35,085 bases of DNA from Kofleriaceae bacterium (GTDB lineage: Bacteria; Myxococcota_A; Polyangia; Haliangiales; Haliangiaceae), in the NCBI GenBank assembly GCA_018057825.1, contig JAGPCY010000018.1, forward strand, positions 1 to 35,085. The letters run 5' to 3'. Below the pieces are notes generated by a model that worked only from the letters and a program-made list of their open reading frames with translations, did no database searches and was not told where the DNA came from. Positions 1 through 8,758 of the stretch are shown piece after piece. Position 1 is the stretch's first letter. Each line of letters starts with the position of its first letter. A program made the position numbers and the translations under genes.

Positions 1-138
<138 letters not shown>

Positions 139-226
139 CGCCTCCGTTCGGGATCCCGAAGCTCACCCAAACGTGAGGGTATGCCTTGACAGGCCCCCGC
201 GACCCCTCCATAGTGCGCGGTATCCA

Positions 227-258
227 TTGAACCCTGACGTTCACGTAAGGGTTTGAAT
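227..258 (+). promoter_or_regulatory. MerR-type promoter with palindromic operator
   Basis: A near-perfect palindrome occupies 230-253, with symmetric elements AACCCT, ACGT, ACGT and AGGGTT. It is centred at 241.5, inside the spacer between a possible -35 (TTGAAC, 227-232) and a possible -10 (TTGAAT, 253-258, or TTTGAA one base earlier), giving a 19-20 bp spacer. That over-long spacer with a centred dyad is the hallmark of promoters controlled by MerR-family proteins. Transcription would start around 264-266, so the regulator mRNA would be almost leaderless. A related half site (ACGT, one base, AGGGT) occurs at 171-180, and a second candidate promoter (TTGACA 186-191, TAGTGC 211-216, 19-bp spacer) lies upstream. 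The inferred role is autoregulation and control of the isc operon. Confidence 0.6.
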
Positions 259-270
259 GAGGACCGCGAC

Positions 271-852
271 ATGGACAAACCGGACGACAAACTGCTCCGC
301 GTCGGAGAGCTCGCCAAGGTGGTCGGCAAGACCGTCCGGGCGATGCACCTCTACGAGGAGCTGGGCTTGCTCGAGCCGGCCGGTCGCTCCGAGGGTGGGT
401 TCCGCCTCTACGGCGCGGCCGCGGTCGACCGCATCCACTGGATCGTGAAGCTCCAGGCCATCGGCTTCACGCTCGCCGAGATCCAGGGCTTCGTCCAGGA
501 CTTCCGCGACGCCGGCACCGGCAAGGCCGCCACCGACCGCGTGCGCGCGGTTTTCGGCGACAAGCTCGCGCAGATCCGCGAGCAGATGACCCAGCTCCAG
601 GTGATCGAGAACGACCTCCACGAGGCCCTCGCGTATCTCGACTCGTGCCAGAGCTGCTCGACCGACTTCACCCCCCACGAGTGCGGCGAGTGTGGCCATA
701 ACGGCCACGAGCGGGCCAAGGCGCCGCGGTTGTTCGCGGGCCTGTCGCGCCGACCGCTGCCGCTCCACGGGCCGACGCCCGGGCGCGACCGCGAGTTCGA
801 CGTCGCCGCCGAGAAGCTGATCAAGGACCCCGGGCCTGGCCCGCGCAACTAG
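271..852 (+). CDS. MerR-family transcriptional regulator with C-terminal Cys cluster
   Basis: A 193-residue DNA-binding regulator. Residues 8-75 form a MerR winged helix-turn-helix (LRVGELAK, then an [12 protein letters not shown] segment and a GFRLY wing), followed by a dimerisation coiled coil at about 85-122. After the coil come Cys126, Cys129, Cys138 and Cys141, then His143 and His146 (CxxC-x8-CxxC-x-H-x2-H). This resembles a metal or Fe-S/redox ligand set but not the SoxR spacing. I chose ATG 271 rather than the in-frame TTG at 253 because 253 lies inside the operator. The gene ends 7 nt before iscS, so it is the first gene of the isc operon, in the place usually held by IscR; no IscR-type (Rrf2) protein is in the window. 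The family is certain; the ligand sensed is an inference. Confidence 0.9.
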   Translation: MDKPDDKLLRVGELAKVVGKTVRAMHLYEELGLLEPAGRSEGGFRLYGAAAVDRIHWIVKLQAIGFTLAEIQGFVQDFRDAGTGKAATDRVRAVFGDKLAQIREQMTQLQVIENDLHEALAYLDSCQSCSTDFTPHECGECGHNGHERAKAPRLFAGLSRRPLPLHGPTPGRDREFDVAAEKLIKDPGPGPRN

Positions 853-859
853 GACGCCC

Positions 860-2143
860 ATGACGACGCTGGTCACCCCTCCACCCGCCACCTCCCTCGG
901 CCGCCTGGTCGCGCCTCCGGCGTCGGTGAAGCTGCCCATCTTCCTCGACAACCACTCGACCACGCCGGTCGATCCGCGGGTGCTCGAGGCCATGATCCCG
1001 TACTTCACCGAGCACTTCGGCAACGCCGCCAGCCGCAACCACGTCTTCGGCTGGACCGCCGAGGCCGCGGTCGAGGCGGCCCGCGGCCAGATCGCGGCGC
1101 TGATCGGCGGCGACGGCAAGGAGATCGTCCTCACCTCGGGCGCCACCGAGGCCATCAACCTGGCGATCAAGGGCGTGGCCTCGTACTACGGCAAGCAGGG
1201 CAAGCACCTGATCACCGTCGAGACCGAGCACAAGGCCACCCTCGACACCTGCAAGCGCCTCGAGCGCGAGGGCTTCACGGTGACCTACCTGAAGCCCGAC
1301 ACCGATGGCCTGGTCAGCGCCGCCCAGGTCGCCGATGCCGTCACCGACCAGACCATCTTGGTGAGCATCATGCTCGCCAACAACGAGGTCGGCGTGGTGC
1401 AGCCGATGGCGGAGATCGTGCGCGCGATCAAGGCCAAGAACCCGAAGACCCTCGTCCACTCGGACATCGTCCAGGCCGCCGGCAAGGTCGCGGTCGACGT
1501 CGAGGCGATGAAGCTCGACCTGGCGTCTCTGTCGGCCCACAAGATGTACGGGCCCAAGGGCGTCGGCGCGCTGTGGGTGCGGCGCAAGCCGCGGGTGCGC
1601 ATCGATGCCCAGATCGACGGCGGCGGTCACGAGCGCGGCATGCGCTCGGGCACCCTGGCGGTCCCGCTGATCGTCGGCTTCGGCAAGGCCGCCGAGCTGG
1701 CCCGCCTGGAGTGGCAGGACGAAGCGGTGCGCCTGACGCGCCTGCGCGATCGCCTCCACCACGGCATCACCAGCCGACTGCCCGAGGTCTATCTGAACGG
1801 GTCGGCGACCCACCGGCTGCCAGGCAACCTCAACCTCTCGTTCGCCTTCGTCGAGGGCGAGAGCCTGCTCATGGCGCTCAAGGACATCGCGGTGTCGTCG
1901 GGCTCGGCCTGTACCTCGGCGTCCCTCGAGCCGAGCTACGTGCTCCGGGCCCTCGGCGTCGGCGAGGAGCTGGCCCACACCTCGATCCGGTTCGGCGTCG
2001 GCCGCTTCAACACCGAGGCCGAGATCGACTACACGATCGACGTCGTCGTGAGCGCGGTCGAGCGCCTGCGGGAGCTGTCGCCGCTGTGGGAGATGCACCA
2101 GGACGGGATCGACCTGAAGTCGATCCAGTGGACGGGGCATTAG
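860..2143 (+). CDS. iscS: Cysteine desulfurase IscS
   Basis: A PLP-dependent class I NifS-like enzyme of 427 residues that takes sulfur from cysteine and hands it as persulfide to the IscU scaffold. Visible landmarks are the N-terminal [11 protein letters not shown], the PLP-binding Lys228 in [10 protein letters not shown], the mobile catalytic loop SSGSACTS with Cys351, and a C-terminal IQWTGH resembling the IscU-docking tail of E. coli IscS. It carries about 25 extra Pro/Ala/Thr-rich residues at the N terminus compared with the roughly 404-residue E. coli protein; an internal start is possible but no better start codon is seen before the conserved block. It lies 7 nt after the MerR gene and is followed by a repeat array instead of directly by iscU. 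Confidence 0.97.
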   Translation: MTTLVTPPPATSLGRLVAPPASVKLPIFLDNHSTTPVDPRVLEAMIPYFTEHFGNAASRNHVFGWTAEAAVEAARGQIAALIGGDGKEIVLTSGATEAINLAIKGVASYYGKQGKHLITVETEHKATLDTCKRLEREGFTVTYLKPDTDGLVSAAQVADAVTDQTILVSIMLANNEVGVVQPMAEIVRAIKAKNPKTLVHSDIVQAAGKVAVDVEAMKLDLASLSAHKMYGPKGVGALWVRRKPRVRIDAQIDGGGHERGMRSGTLAVPLIVGFGKAAELARLEWQDEAVRLTRLRDRLHHGITSRLPEVYLNGSATHRLPGNLNLSFAFVEGESLLMALKDIAVSSGSACTSASLEPSYVLRALGVGEELAHTSIRFGVGRFNTEAEIDYTIDVVVSAVERLRELSPLWEMHQDGIDLKSIQWTGH

Positions 2144-2144
2144 T

Positions 2145-2520
2145 TGTGAGGGTTTTTCGAAAAAACCCTCCCCTTTTCGGCTACGCCGAAAAGGGCACCC
2201 CTCCCAAAACGTCCGGATCGCGAGAGGGCGGTGGACGATCTGGGCGGCGGTGGTCGCTCGCGGCCACCGGCGTTCAGCCGCTGTGTGCTGCTGCGCGGTA
2301 TTGCGACGACCTCACACAAAACCCTCCCCTTTTCGGCTACGCCGAAAAGGGCACCCCTCCCAAAACGTCCGGATCGCGGGAGGGCGGTGGACGATCTGGG
2401 CGGCGGTGGTCGACCGAGGCCACCGGCGTTCAGCCACTGTCTGCTGTGTCGAAGTTGCGGGTTTTTCGAAAAAACCCTCCCCCAGCATTCGCTGGGGCCC
2501 CCGCCCAAAACGGCCCAGCT
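2145..2520 (+). repeat. Modular hairpin repeat array between iscS and iscU (3 units)
   Basis: Three units in the same orientation begin right after the iscS stop. A full unit runs: a terminator-like hairpin (2148-2170), a second hairpin, the conserved block CCCTCCCAAAACGTCCGG, a variable GC-rich stretch, then GGCGTTCAGCC(G/A)CTGT. The second hairpin is CCCTTTTCGGC/GCCGAAAAGGG (11-bp stem, loop TAC) in units 1 (2171-2195) and 2 (2327-2351), but CCCCAGC/GCTGGGG (loop ATTC) in unit 3 (2480-2497), which stops soon after. Unit 2 has lost one arm of the first hairpin. The same family, reversed, fills 25005-25797. No believable gene lies here. Confidence 0.85.
2148..2170 (+). terminator. Terminator-like hairpin after iscS
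   Basis: A perfect 10-bp inverted repeat, arms GAGGGTTTTT and AAAAACCCTC with loop CGA, starts 5 nt after the iscS stop codon. There is no separate U-tract; the T run is part of the stem, so termination efficiency is uncertain. An 8-bp version recurs at 2459-2477, and a 10-bp version follows the gene ending at 25807. It may attenuate transcription into iscU. Confidence 0.5.
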
Positions 2521-2536
2521 ACCTGAGCACGATTGC

Positions 2537-2551
2537 CCCGGCGAGGCCGGG
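2537..2551 (+). promoter_or_regulatory. Small hairpin just upstream of the iscU ribosome site
   Basis: Arms CCCGGC and GCCGGG with loop GAG form a 6-bp GC-only stem ending 4 nt before the Shine-Dalgarno-like TGAGGA (2556-2561) of iscU. It could stabilise a processed 5' end or affect ribosome access. Such short GC stems also arise by chance in this genome. Confidence 0.3.
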
Positions 2552-2568
2552 TTGATGAGGAATGAACC

Positions 2569-2955
2569 ATGGCGTACTCCGATAAGGTCATCGACCACTA
2601 CGAGAATCCCCGCAACGTCGGCTCCCTGGCCAAGGACGACGAGGACGTCGGCACCGGCCTGGTGGGCGCGCCGGCCTGCGGCGACGTGATGAAGCTGCAG
2701 ATCAAGGTCAAGGACGGAGTCATCGCCGATGCTCGGTTCAAGACCTTCGGCTGCGGCTCGGCGATCGCGTCGTCGTCGCTGGCGACCGAGATGATCAAGG
2801 GCATGACCCTCGAGCAGGCCGCGGCGATCAAGAACACGCAGATCGTCAGCGAACTGAACCTGCCGCCGGTCAAGATCCACTGCTCGGTCCTGGCCGAGGA
2901 CGCGATCAAGGCCGCGATCGAGGACTACAAGCAGAAGCAAGCCGGCAAGTCCTGA
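2569..2955 (+). CDS. iscU: Fe-S cluster assembly scaffold IscU
   Basis: A 128-residue scaffold on which [2Fe-2S] clusters are built from IscS-derived sulfur before transfer by HscA/HscB. The three cluster cysteines are visible: Cys37 (PACGD), Cys62 (GCGSAIASSS) and Cys105 (IHCSVLAED), with the assembly Asp39. The HscA recognition motif LPPVK is at 98-102. Length matches the E. coli family member (128 aa). The start is supported by TGAGGA 7 nt upstream. It is separated from iscS by 425 nt of hairpin repeats, an unusual break, and followed 33 nt later by iscA. Confidence 0.98.
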   Translation: MAYSDKVIDHYENPRNVGSLAKDDEDVGTGLVGAPACGDVMKLQIKVKDGVIADARFKTFGCGSAIASSSLATEMIKGMTLEQAAAIKNTQIVSELNLPPVKIHCSVLAEDAIKAAIEDYKQKQAGKS

Positions 2956-2988
2956 GCTCGCACGACCACGCCAAGCCCGAGGCTCGTC

Positions 2989-3369
2989 ATGATGTCGACC
3001 GTCCCGTCCACCACCGCCCCCGTCGCTGCGCCACCGCCGGCCACCGGCATCGCCATCTCCGAGTCGGCGGCCGGTGAGATCGCACGCCAGCGCGACAAGC
3101 GCGGCACCCCCGAGGCCGCGATCCGGGTCGGCATCCGCGGCGGTGGCTGCACCGGCTTCACCTACGTCTTCGAGTGGGCCGACGAGCTGCGCCCGACCGA
3201 CAAGCTGTTCGAGGCCCACGGGGTCAAGGTCGTGACCGACCCGAAGAGCCTGGTCTACCTGCGCGGCATGACGCTCGACTTCGTGCGCGGGATGATGGGC
3301 CACGGCTTCAAGTTCCAGAACCCCAACGCCAAGGGCGCCTGCGGCTGCGGGGAGTCGGTCCAGTTCTGA
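2989..3369 (+). CDS. iscA: A-type Fe-S carrier IscA
   Basis: An A-type iron-sulfur carrier of 126 residues (125 if the second ATG at 2992 is used). The core shows [15 protein letters not shown], the first conserved Cys in GGGCTGFTY and the C-terminal pair in GACGCGES, the three cysteines that hold Fe or a cluster for delivery to apo-proteins. About 20 Pro/Ala/Thr-rich residues precede the conserved domain. Its stop codon overlaps the ATG of hscB by one base (TGATG), so the two are translationally linked within the isc operon. Confidence 0.95.
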   Translation: MMSTVPSTTAPVAAPPPATGIAISESAAGEIARQRDKRGTPEAAIRVGIRGGGCTGFTYVFEWADELRPTDKLFEAHGVKVVTDPKSLVYLRGMTLDFVRGMMGHGFKFQNPNAKGACGCGESVQF

Positions 3370-3902
3370 TGCGCTCGTCGGGTCCCGATCCGTTCGCCGC
3401 CCTCGACCTCCCGGTCCGCTACGACGTCGACACCGCGGCGCTCGAGGAGCGCTTCCGCGAGCGGTCGCGCGAGGTCCACCCCGACCGCTTCGTCGGCGCG
3501 TCGGCGGCCGAGCGGGCCAAGGCGCTGGTCGCGACCCGGGCCCTCAACGACGCCTTCCAGGTCCTGCGCCGACCGGCCCGCCGCGCCGAGGCGGTCCTCG
3601 CCGGCTACGGCGTCGTGATCTCCGATCGCGAGCCGCTCGAGCCGGCCTTCCTCATGGAGATCCTCGACCTGCGCGAGGAGCTGGCCGCCGCCCGGGCGGC
3701 CGGCGCGACCGCTGACGTCACCCGCCTGGCCGGCACGATGCGGGCCCGCCAGCGCGCGCTCCTCGACGGCCTGGCTCCTCAGTTCGCGCGCCTGACCGGA
3801 GGCGACGACGCCGCCGTGCTGGCGACCATCAAGCGCGACCTCATCACGTTGCGCTACGTCGACCGCTACCTCGACGAGTGCGACGCCGCGTTGGACGACT
3901 GA
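3369..3902 (+). CDS. hscB: Co-chaperone HscB (Hsc20)
   Basis: A 177-residue J-domain protein that brings IscU to HscA and stimulates its ATPase. The N-terminal J domain (about 1-75) has the diagnostic HPD at 37-39 (EVHPDRF) and the helix segment [21 protein letters not shown]. The C-terminal three-helix domain, with [12 protein letters not shown], matches the HSCB_C module that binds IscU. The length is normal for the family. The start ATG overlaps the iscA stop by one base, and 2 nt separate its stop from the hscA ATG. Confidence 0.96.
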   Translation: MRSSGPDPFAALDLPVRYDVDTAALEERFRERSREVHPDRFVGASAAERAKALVATRALNDAFQVLRRPARRAEAVLAGYGVVISDREPLEPAFLMEILDLREELAAARAAGATADVTRLAGTMRARQRALLDGLAPQFARLTGGDDAAVLATIKRDLITLRYVDRYLDECDAALDD

Positions 3903-3904
3903 TC

Positions 3905-5764
3905 ATGCTCCTCCAGATCTCCGAGCCGGGCGCCAGCGCGCCCAAGGCCGCCTGCAAGCAACGCGTGGTCGGCATCGACCTCGGCACCACCAACTCGCTG
4001 GTCGCGGTGGTGGCCGACGCCACCCCGATCGTCCTCGGCGACGACCCGATCGTGCCGTCGGTGGTGAGCTACGACGGCGGCGACGTGGTCGTCGGGCGGG
4101 CCGCGATCGCCCGCGGCGCCGCTCACCCGGCCGACACCGTGGCCAGCGTCAAGCGCCTGATGGGGCGGTCCCTGGCCGACCTCGGGGCCCTGGCCGGGCA
4201 GTCCTCGAACCACCTGGTCGACGACGCCGGCCGGATGGTCAAGCTGCGCTTCGCCGACGGCCGCGAGCGTTCGCCGGTCCAGGTCTCGGCCGCGATCCTG
4301 GCCGAGCTCAAGGCCCGGGCCGAGGCCGCCCTCGACGGCCCCCTCGACGGCGCGGTCATCACCGTGCCGGCCTACTTCGACGACGCCCAGCGCCAGGCCA
4401 CCCGCGACGCCGGGCGCCTGGCCGGGCTCGAGGTCTTGCGGCTCCTGGCTGAGCCGACCGCGGCCGCGGTGGCCTACGGCCTCGACCGCGGCACCCGCGG
4501 CACCTACGCGATCTACGATCTCGGCGGCGGTACGTTCGACATCTCGATCCTGACCCTGGTCGACGGGGTGTTCGAGGTCCGGGCCACCGGCGGCGACTCG
4601 GCCCTCGGCGGCGACGATCTCGACCGCGCGATCGCGGTGGCGTTGTGCGGTCCGCTCGATCAGCTCGACGGCGCTGGTCGGCGCGCCGCGGTGATCGCCG
4701 CGCGCGCGGCCAAGGAGCGCCTGACCACGGCCGAGGCCACCGACCTCGCGATCGATCTGGGCGCGCGCCGGGTGGCGCGGACCCTGACCCGCGCCGAGCT
4801 GGCCACGATCGCCGCGCCGCTCCTCGAGCGCACCGGCAAGGCCTGTCGCCGGGCGCTCAAGGACGCTGGCTTCACCGCCGCGGAGCTCGACGGCGTGGTC
4901 CTGGTCGGCGGCTCGACCCGGTCGCCGGTGGTCGTCGACTACGTGCGCGCGCTGTTTGGCCGCGAGCCGCTGTGCGAGCTCGATCCCGAGCAGGTGGTGG
5001 CGCTCGGCGCCGCGATCCAGGCCGACGTCCTGGCCGGTGGCAGCTCCGACGTCGTGCTGCTCGACGTCGTGCCGCTGTCGCTCGGCCTCGAGACCATGGG
5101 CGGCGTGGTCGAGAAGCTGATCGTGCGCAACTCGACGATCCCGTGCGGCGCGACCCAGACGTTCACGACCTACGCCGACCACCAGACCGGCTTCGATCTG
5201 CACGTGGTCCAGGGCGAGCGGGAGACCGCCGAGGCCTGTCGCTCCCTGGCGCGGTTCCAGCTCCGCGGCGTGCCGCCGATGGTGGCCGGCGCGGCCCGGG
5301 TCGAGATCACCTTCCAGGTCGACGCCGACGGCATCCTCCACGTCGCCGCTCACGAGCTGACCAGCGGCGTGGCGGCCGCGATCGACGTCACGCCGTCCTA
5401 CGGGCTGACCGACGAGGAGGTCGAGCGGATGTTGCTCGAGTCCTTCGAGTTCGCCGAGGCCGATCTGGTGACGCGCAACCTGCGGACCGAGCGGGTCGAG
5501 GCCGAGCGCATCCTGGCCGCGACCGCGGCCGCGATGGCCGCCGATCCGCACCTGCTCGACGACGATGTCCGGCGCGCGACCGAGGCCGCGATGGCCCACC
5601 TGACGGCGGTCGCGGCCGGCGACGACTACCTGGCGATCCGCGCCGGGGTCGAGGCCCTCGACCGCGCGTCCAAGCCGTTCGCCGAGCGCCGCATGAACCT
5701 GGCGATCGCGACCGCCATGGCCGGGAAGTCGTTGGCCACGGTCGAAGAGGAGCTGGCCCGATGA
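3905..5764 (+). CDS. hscA: Hsp70-type chaperone HscA
   Basis: The specialised Hsp70 that, with HscB, drives cluster release from IscU by binding its LPPVK motif. It is 619 residues, close to E. coli HscA (616). Hsp70 landmarks appear in order: phosphate loop [26 protein letters not shown], connect/phosphate 2 [13 protein letters not shown], and the adenosine motif [12 protein letters not shown]. The substrate-binding domain (about residues 385-500) and helical lid follow. The start ATG at 3905 is preferred over upstream in-frame codons that overlap hscB. Its stop overlaps the fdx ATG (ATGA). Adjacency to iscU and hscB separates it from DnaK. Confidence 0.96.
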   Translation: MLLQISEPGASAPKAACKQRVVGIDLGTTNSLVAVVADATPIVLGDDPIVPSVVSYDGGDVVVGRAAIARGAAHPADTVASVKRLMGRSLADLGALAGQSSNHLVDDAGRMVKLRFADGRERSPVQVSAAILAELKARAEAALDGPLDGAVITVPAYFDDAQRQATRDAGRLAGLEVLRLLAEPTAAAVAYGLDRGTRGTYAIYDLGGGTFDISILTLVDGVFEVRATGGDSALGGDDLDRAIAVALCGPLDQLDGAGRRAAVIAARAAKERLTTAEATDLAIDLGARRVARTLTRAELATIAAPLLERTGKACRRALKDAGFTAAELDGVVLVGGSTRSPVVVDYVRALFGREPLCELDPEQVVALGAAIQADVLAGGSSDVVLLDVVPLSLGLETMGGVVEKLIVRNSTIPCGATQTFTTYADHQTGFDLHVVQGERETAEACRSLARFQLRGVPPMVAGAARVEITFQVDADGILHVAAHELTSGVAAAIDVTPSYGLTDEEVERMLLESFEFAEADLVTRNLRTERVEAERILAATAAAMAADPHLLDDDVRRATEAAMAHLTAVAAGDDYLAIRAGVEALDRASKPFAERRMNLAIATAMAGKSLATVEEELAR

Positions 5765-6126
5765 CCCGGGTGACCTTCCGCAACCCCGGCGGTCGCGGAA
5801 CGGCCGCCGTCACCGTCGACGCCAGCCCGGGGCAGAGCCTGCTCGAGGTCGCCGAGAGCTGCGACGCGCGGGTCGGCCACGCCTGCGGCGGCAACCTGGC
5901 GTGCTCGACCTGCCACGTCTACGTCCACGCCGGCGCCGACTCCCTCGGCGAGATCAGCGACAAGGAGAACGACATCATGGACAAGGCCTGGGGGGTGCGA
6001 CCAGAATCGCGCCTCGCATGCCAGGCCCTGGTCGCCGACGACGAGCTGGTGGTCGAGATCACCGACGAGAGCCTGAAGGCCTGGCTCGACGAGCACCCCG
6101 AGCTGCGGCGCGCGTCCGCGGGCTAG
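5761..6126 (+). CDS. fdx: [2Fe-2S] ferredoxin, ISC type
   Basis: An adrenodoxin-like ferredoxin of 121 residues that supplies electrons for cluster assembly on IscU. Cluster ligands are Cys42, Cys48 and Cys51 ([12 protein letters not shown]) and Cys87 (RLACQ), the C-x5-C-x2-C...C pattern of ISC ferredoxins. Acidic segments such as [12 protein letters not shown] fit the vertebrate/ISC-type subgroup. The ATG overlaps the hscA stop. The C-terminal tail after residue 105 is longer than in E. coli Fdx and overlaps the presumed start region of the next gene. Confidence 0.95.
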   Translation: MTRVTFRNPGGRGTAAVTVDASPGQSLLEVAESCDARVGHACGGNLACSTCHVYVHAGADSLGEISDKENDIMDKAWGVRPESRLACQALVADDELVVEITDESLKAWLDEHPELRRASAG

Positions 6127-7511
6127 CCGCGAGCGCGCTCGCGGCGCTGGCGCTCACCGCCTGTCAGCCCGACGATCGGCCGGGGCCGGTGATCGCGATC
6201 GGGGTCGTGCACCCCGGCGTCGGCGCGGCGGTCGTCGAGTCCGAGGTGGTGGCGCCGATCGAAGCCGCGCTGGCCGGCGTCCGTGGGGTCCGCCAGGTGA
6301 CCTCCAGCATCGTCGACGACCACGCGGTGATCGAGGTCGCGTTCGCGCCCGGCGGCGACCCGGCCGCGCTGCGCGCCCGCGTGGCCGGCGTCCTCGGCGA
6401 GGTGACGCCGCGCCTGCCCGAGGGCGTGGACCGGCCGATGGTCGCCCCGGTGCCGGCCGGTCCACGTCGGCTGGTGGTCTACGATCGACCCGACGACGCC
6501 CATGCGCTCGATCGGGCCGAGAGCGCCGGCCACCTGCAGGTGTCGGCGCGCTGCGCCGCCGCGGAGCGCTGGCAGGTGATGCTCGACCCGGTGCGGCTGC
6601 ATGGCAACGGGCTCTCGGTGGCCGCGGTGGCCGACGCGCTTCGCGCCAGCCTCGGGAGCGGGTTCGATGACGCCCGCGTCCTGGCCGCCGACGATCTGGC
6701 CGCGCAGGTGGTGGCGCCCGGGCTCCGGCTCGACGAGGTCGCTGCGATCGAGCGCACGCCGGGCACCGGCTGTCGCGCCTACGTCGATGGCCGCGCGGTC
6801 GCCCTCCTGGGCGTCGTGGTCCCCGGAACGCGGCGAGCCGGCGCCGCGGCGGTCCGCGCCGCGCTGGGCGACGGACGGCTGGTGCCGCCGACCACGCTCC
6901 ACGGTGAGTTCGCCCTGGCGGCGCCGCCGCCGGAGCTGTTGATGGGGGGCTTTGGGGCCCAGGCCGTCGTGGTCCAGGTCGACCCGGCGAGCCAGCGCGT
7001 CACCGTCGACGTCGCCCTGGCCCCGGGCCAGGACGCCGGGGAGCTCGCGCGCACGCTCTACGCCGCGCTCGGGCGGCCGCCGGGGCGCTGGACCGGGCCC
7101 GGCCTGACCACCCGCCACGCCGTGGTCGTCGACGGCCCTGCGGCTCAGCCTCAGATCGCCGCGGTCCGCGTCCGCGCTCGTCAGGACGGCTTCGAGGTCT
7201 GGTGTCCGACGTGCGACGACCGCGCCGAGATGACCTGGACGATCGATCGGGCCCGGGCCGCCGAGCGCGGGGTCGAGGTCCGCGCCATCGCCGACACCTT
7301 GGCGGCGCAGGCCGGGGGACTCGCGATCGGCGGACTGGACCCGCCGGTCGCGTTGACGATCGCCGCCGATCCGCCGGACCTGGTCGCCGTGCCGAGCCGA
7401 CGCGGCCTCATCCCGATCACCGAGGTCGCGTCGGTCCACACCGCGACGCGGCCCGACCGCATCGAGCGGCGCGCGGGCAAGCGGGTCTACCAGCTCTGGT
7501 CGTGGCGCTGA
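6018..7511 (+). CDS. RND-porter-like periplasmic lipoprotein without membrane helices
   Basis: The segment encodes two half-repeats like the periplasmic porter/docking domains of RND efflux pumps (HAE-1/CusA type). Half one starts [21 protein letters not shown] and continues [15 protein letters not shown] (PN1-like), then [20 protein letters not shown]. Half two has [20 protein letters not shown] and a closing [12 protein letters not shown]...[13 protein letters not shown]. None of the 12 transmembrane helices of a pump is present between or after them. Just before half one, LALTAC at about 6149-6166 looks like a lipobox, so I infer an exported lipoprotein. The start is uncertain: ATG 6018 overlaps fdx by 109 nt and gives a long Arg-rich leader; GTG 6189 would drop the signal. 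A WCPTC motif lies near 7199-7213. Function unknown. Confidence 0.6.
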   Translation: MPGPGRRRRAGGRDHRREPEGLARRAPRAAARVRGLAASALAALALTACQPDDRPGPVIAIGVVHPGVGAAVVESEVVAPIEAALAGVRGVRQVTSSIVDDHAVIEVAFAPGGDPAALRARVAGVLGEVTPRLPEGVDRPMVAPVPAGPRRLVVYDRPDDAHALDRAESAGHLQVSARCAAAERWQVMLDPVRLHGNGLSVAAVADALRASLGSGFDDARVLAADDLAAQVVAPGLRLDEVAAIERTPGTGCRAYVDGRAVALLGVVVPGTRRAGAAAVRAALGDGRLVPPTTLHGEFALAAPPPELLMGGFGAQAVVVQVDPASQRVTVDVALAPGQDAGELARTLYAALGRPPGRWTGPGLTTRHAVVVDGPAAQPQIAAVRVRARQDGFEVWCPTCDDRAEMTWTIDRARAAERGVEVRAIADTLAAQAGGLAIGGLDPPVALTIAADPPDLVAVPSRRGLIPITEVASVHTATRPDRIERRAGKRVYQLWSWR

Positions 7512-7569
7512 CCGGCGACCTCGACGGCGGGCGCCTCGACGGCGCCGCTCGTCGCGGGTAGGGTCGGGC

Positions 7570-7983
7570 GTGGCCTTCGTCTGCTCGATCCCGGTCCGCT
7601 TCGCCGACGTCGATCACGCCGGCATCGTGTACTACCCGCGGTTCTTCCATTACTTCCACGTCGCCTTCGAGGAGCTGTTCCGGGTCCGCATGGGGCCGCG
7701 GGCCTACGTCGAGCTGCTCGATCGCGATCGGGTCGGGTTCCCGGCGGTCCACGCCGAGGCCGACTACAAGGCGCCGCTCCGCTTCGGCGACACCGCCGAG
7801 GTCGCGGTGAGCGTGGCTCGCCTCGGCGCGACGTCGATCACCTTCCGCTACCGCGTCCGTCGCGACGAGGTCGAGTGCGCGGTCGGCACGGTGGTGTGCG
7901 CGGTGGTCGACCTCGACGCCTTCGCGGCCCGGCCGGTGCCGCCTGCGATCCGCGACCTGGTCGCCGATCTCGTCGAGTCCTGA
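7570..7983 (+). CDS. YbgC/4HBT-family acyl-CoA thioesterase
   Basis: A single hot-dog-fold domain of 137 residues. [20 protein letters not shown] at 10-29 is the signature of the 4-hydroxybenzoyl-CoA thioesterase/YbgC group, with Asp15 at the position of the catalytic aspartate. [15 protein letters not shown] and ITFRYRV fit the remaining strands. It should hydrolyse acyl-CoA or acyl-ACP thioesters; the substrate cannot be read from sequence. It starts with GTG, 58 nt after the RND-like gene, and is followed 12 nt later by the SspB-like gene. It is not next to tol-pal genes, the usual YbgC neighbours, so a cell-envelope role is not supported by context here. Confidence 0.88.
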   Translation: MAFVCSIPVRFADVDHAGIVYYPRFFHYFHVAFEELFRVRMGPRAYVELLDRDRVGFPAVHAEADYKAPLRFGDTAEVAVSVARLGATSITFRYRVRRDEVECAVGTVVCAVVDLDAFAARPVPPAIRDLVADLVES

Positions 7984-7995
7984 TAGAACCTCCCC

Positions 7996-8751
7996 ATGTC
8001 GACTCCCGCCGATCCGCGCGTCGCGCGGCTCCACGAGCTCCTGGCCGCGATCACCGAACGGCGCTTCGCGGCGTCGCTGGGTGAGGTCGAGGCCGCGCTC
8101 GGTCGCTGGCGCGCCGGCACCGCGGACACCCTCGCCACCCACCAGGCGGTGGTGGCCCACGCCGAGCGCGCCGACGGCATCATGCGCCAGACCCTTGGCC
8201 TGGCCGAGACCCCGACCGAGCTGATCGCGACCGCCGCCGAGCTCGGGCTGGTCGACGCCGACGAGCGCGCCGCCCTCCACGCGGCGCCGTTGCCGCCCCT
8301 GGTCGAGGCCCCGACGGCGGCGGTGTCGCCGCTCCGCCCGAGCAAGCGCGCGGTCGCCGAGTCCCTCCTCGCCAAGGGGCCGATCCTCGTGCACCTCGAC
8401 GCCCGCAAGCCCGGGGTCGCGGTGCCGCTGCGCTTCGCCAGCGACGCCAAGCTGGTCCTCCGCTTCGGCTATCACCTGAGCCCGCCGATCTCCGACCTGG
8501 TGATCGACGACGTCGGCATCGCCGGCACCCTGGTCTTCGCTGGCGTGCCGTTCGGCTGCGTCTTGCCGTGGACCGCGATCTTCGCGCTGATCCAGGACGG
8601 CGAGTCGCGCGGCATGGTGTGGCCCGAGGACGCCCCGGCCGACGTGGCGGTCGCCGACCGCGCCGATCACGACGACGGCGACACCGACCCCGAGCCCGAG
8701 CCGCCACCGCCGCGCAGCAAGCGCCCGAGCCACCTGCGCCTGGTCGACTGA
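7996..8751 (+). CDS. sspB: SspB-like ClpXP protease adaptor
   Basis: A 251-residue protein. Residues 129-220 match the SspB (stringent starvation protein B) fold: [29 protein letters not shown], a [19 protein letters not shown] strand pair and GMVWPEDAP. SspB binds ssrA-tagged and other substrates and tethers them to ClpX. The last ten residues ([10 protein letters not shown]) resemble the ClpX-binding tail of E. coli SspB (consensus RPxLRVxK), joined by an acidic Pro-rich linker (PEPEPPPP), the expected adaptor layout. Residues 1-125 are an additional, probably helical domain that I do not recognise and that classic SspB lacks. It is convergent with the kinase gene, the stops being 7 nt apart. 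Confidence 0.8.
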   Translation: MSTPADPRVARLHELLAAITERRFAASLGEVEAALGRWRAGTADTLATHQAVVAHAERADGIMRQTLGLAETPTELIATAAELGLVDADERAALHAAPLPPLVEAPTAAVSPLRPSKRAVAESLLAKGPILVHLDARKPGVAVPLRFASDAKLVLRFGYHLSPPISDLVIDDVGIAGTLVFAGVPFGCVLPWTAIFALIQDGESRGMVWPEDAPADVAVADRADHDDGDTDPEPEPPPPRSKRPSHLRLVD

Positions 8752-8758
8752 AGCGCGA

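Noticed and set aside
2231-2689. A 152-codon frame between iscS and iscU
   Set aside because: It is made of the hairpin repeat and then runs out of frame into iscU.
3866-5599. A 577-codon minus-strand open frame opposite hscA
   Set aside because: A shadow of hscA codon composition; the translation is a run of Gly, Arg, His and Asp without structure.
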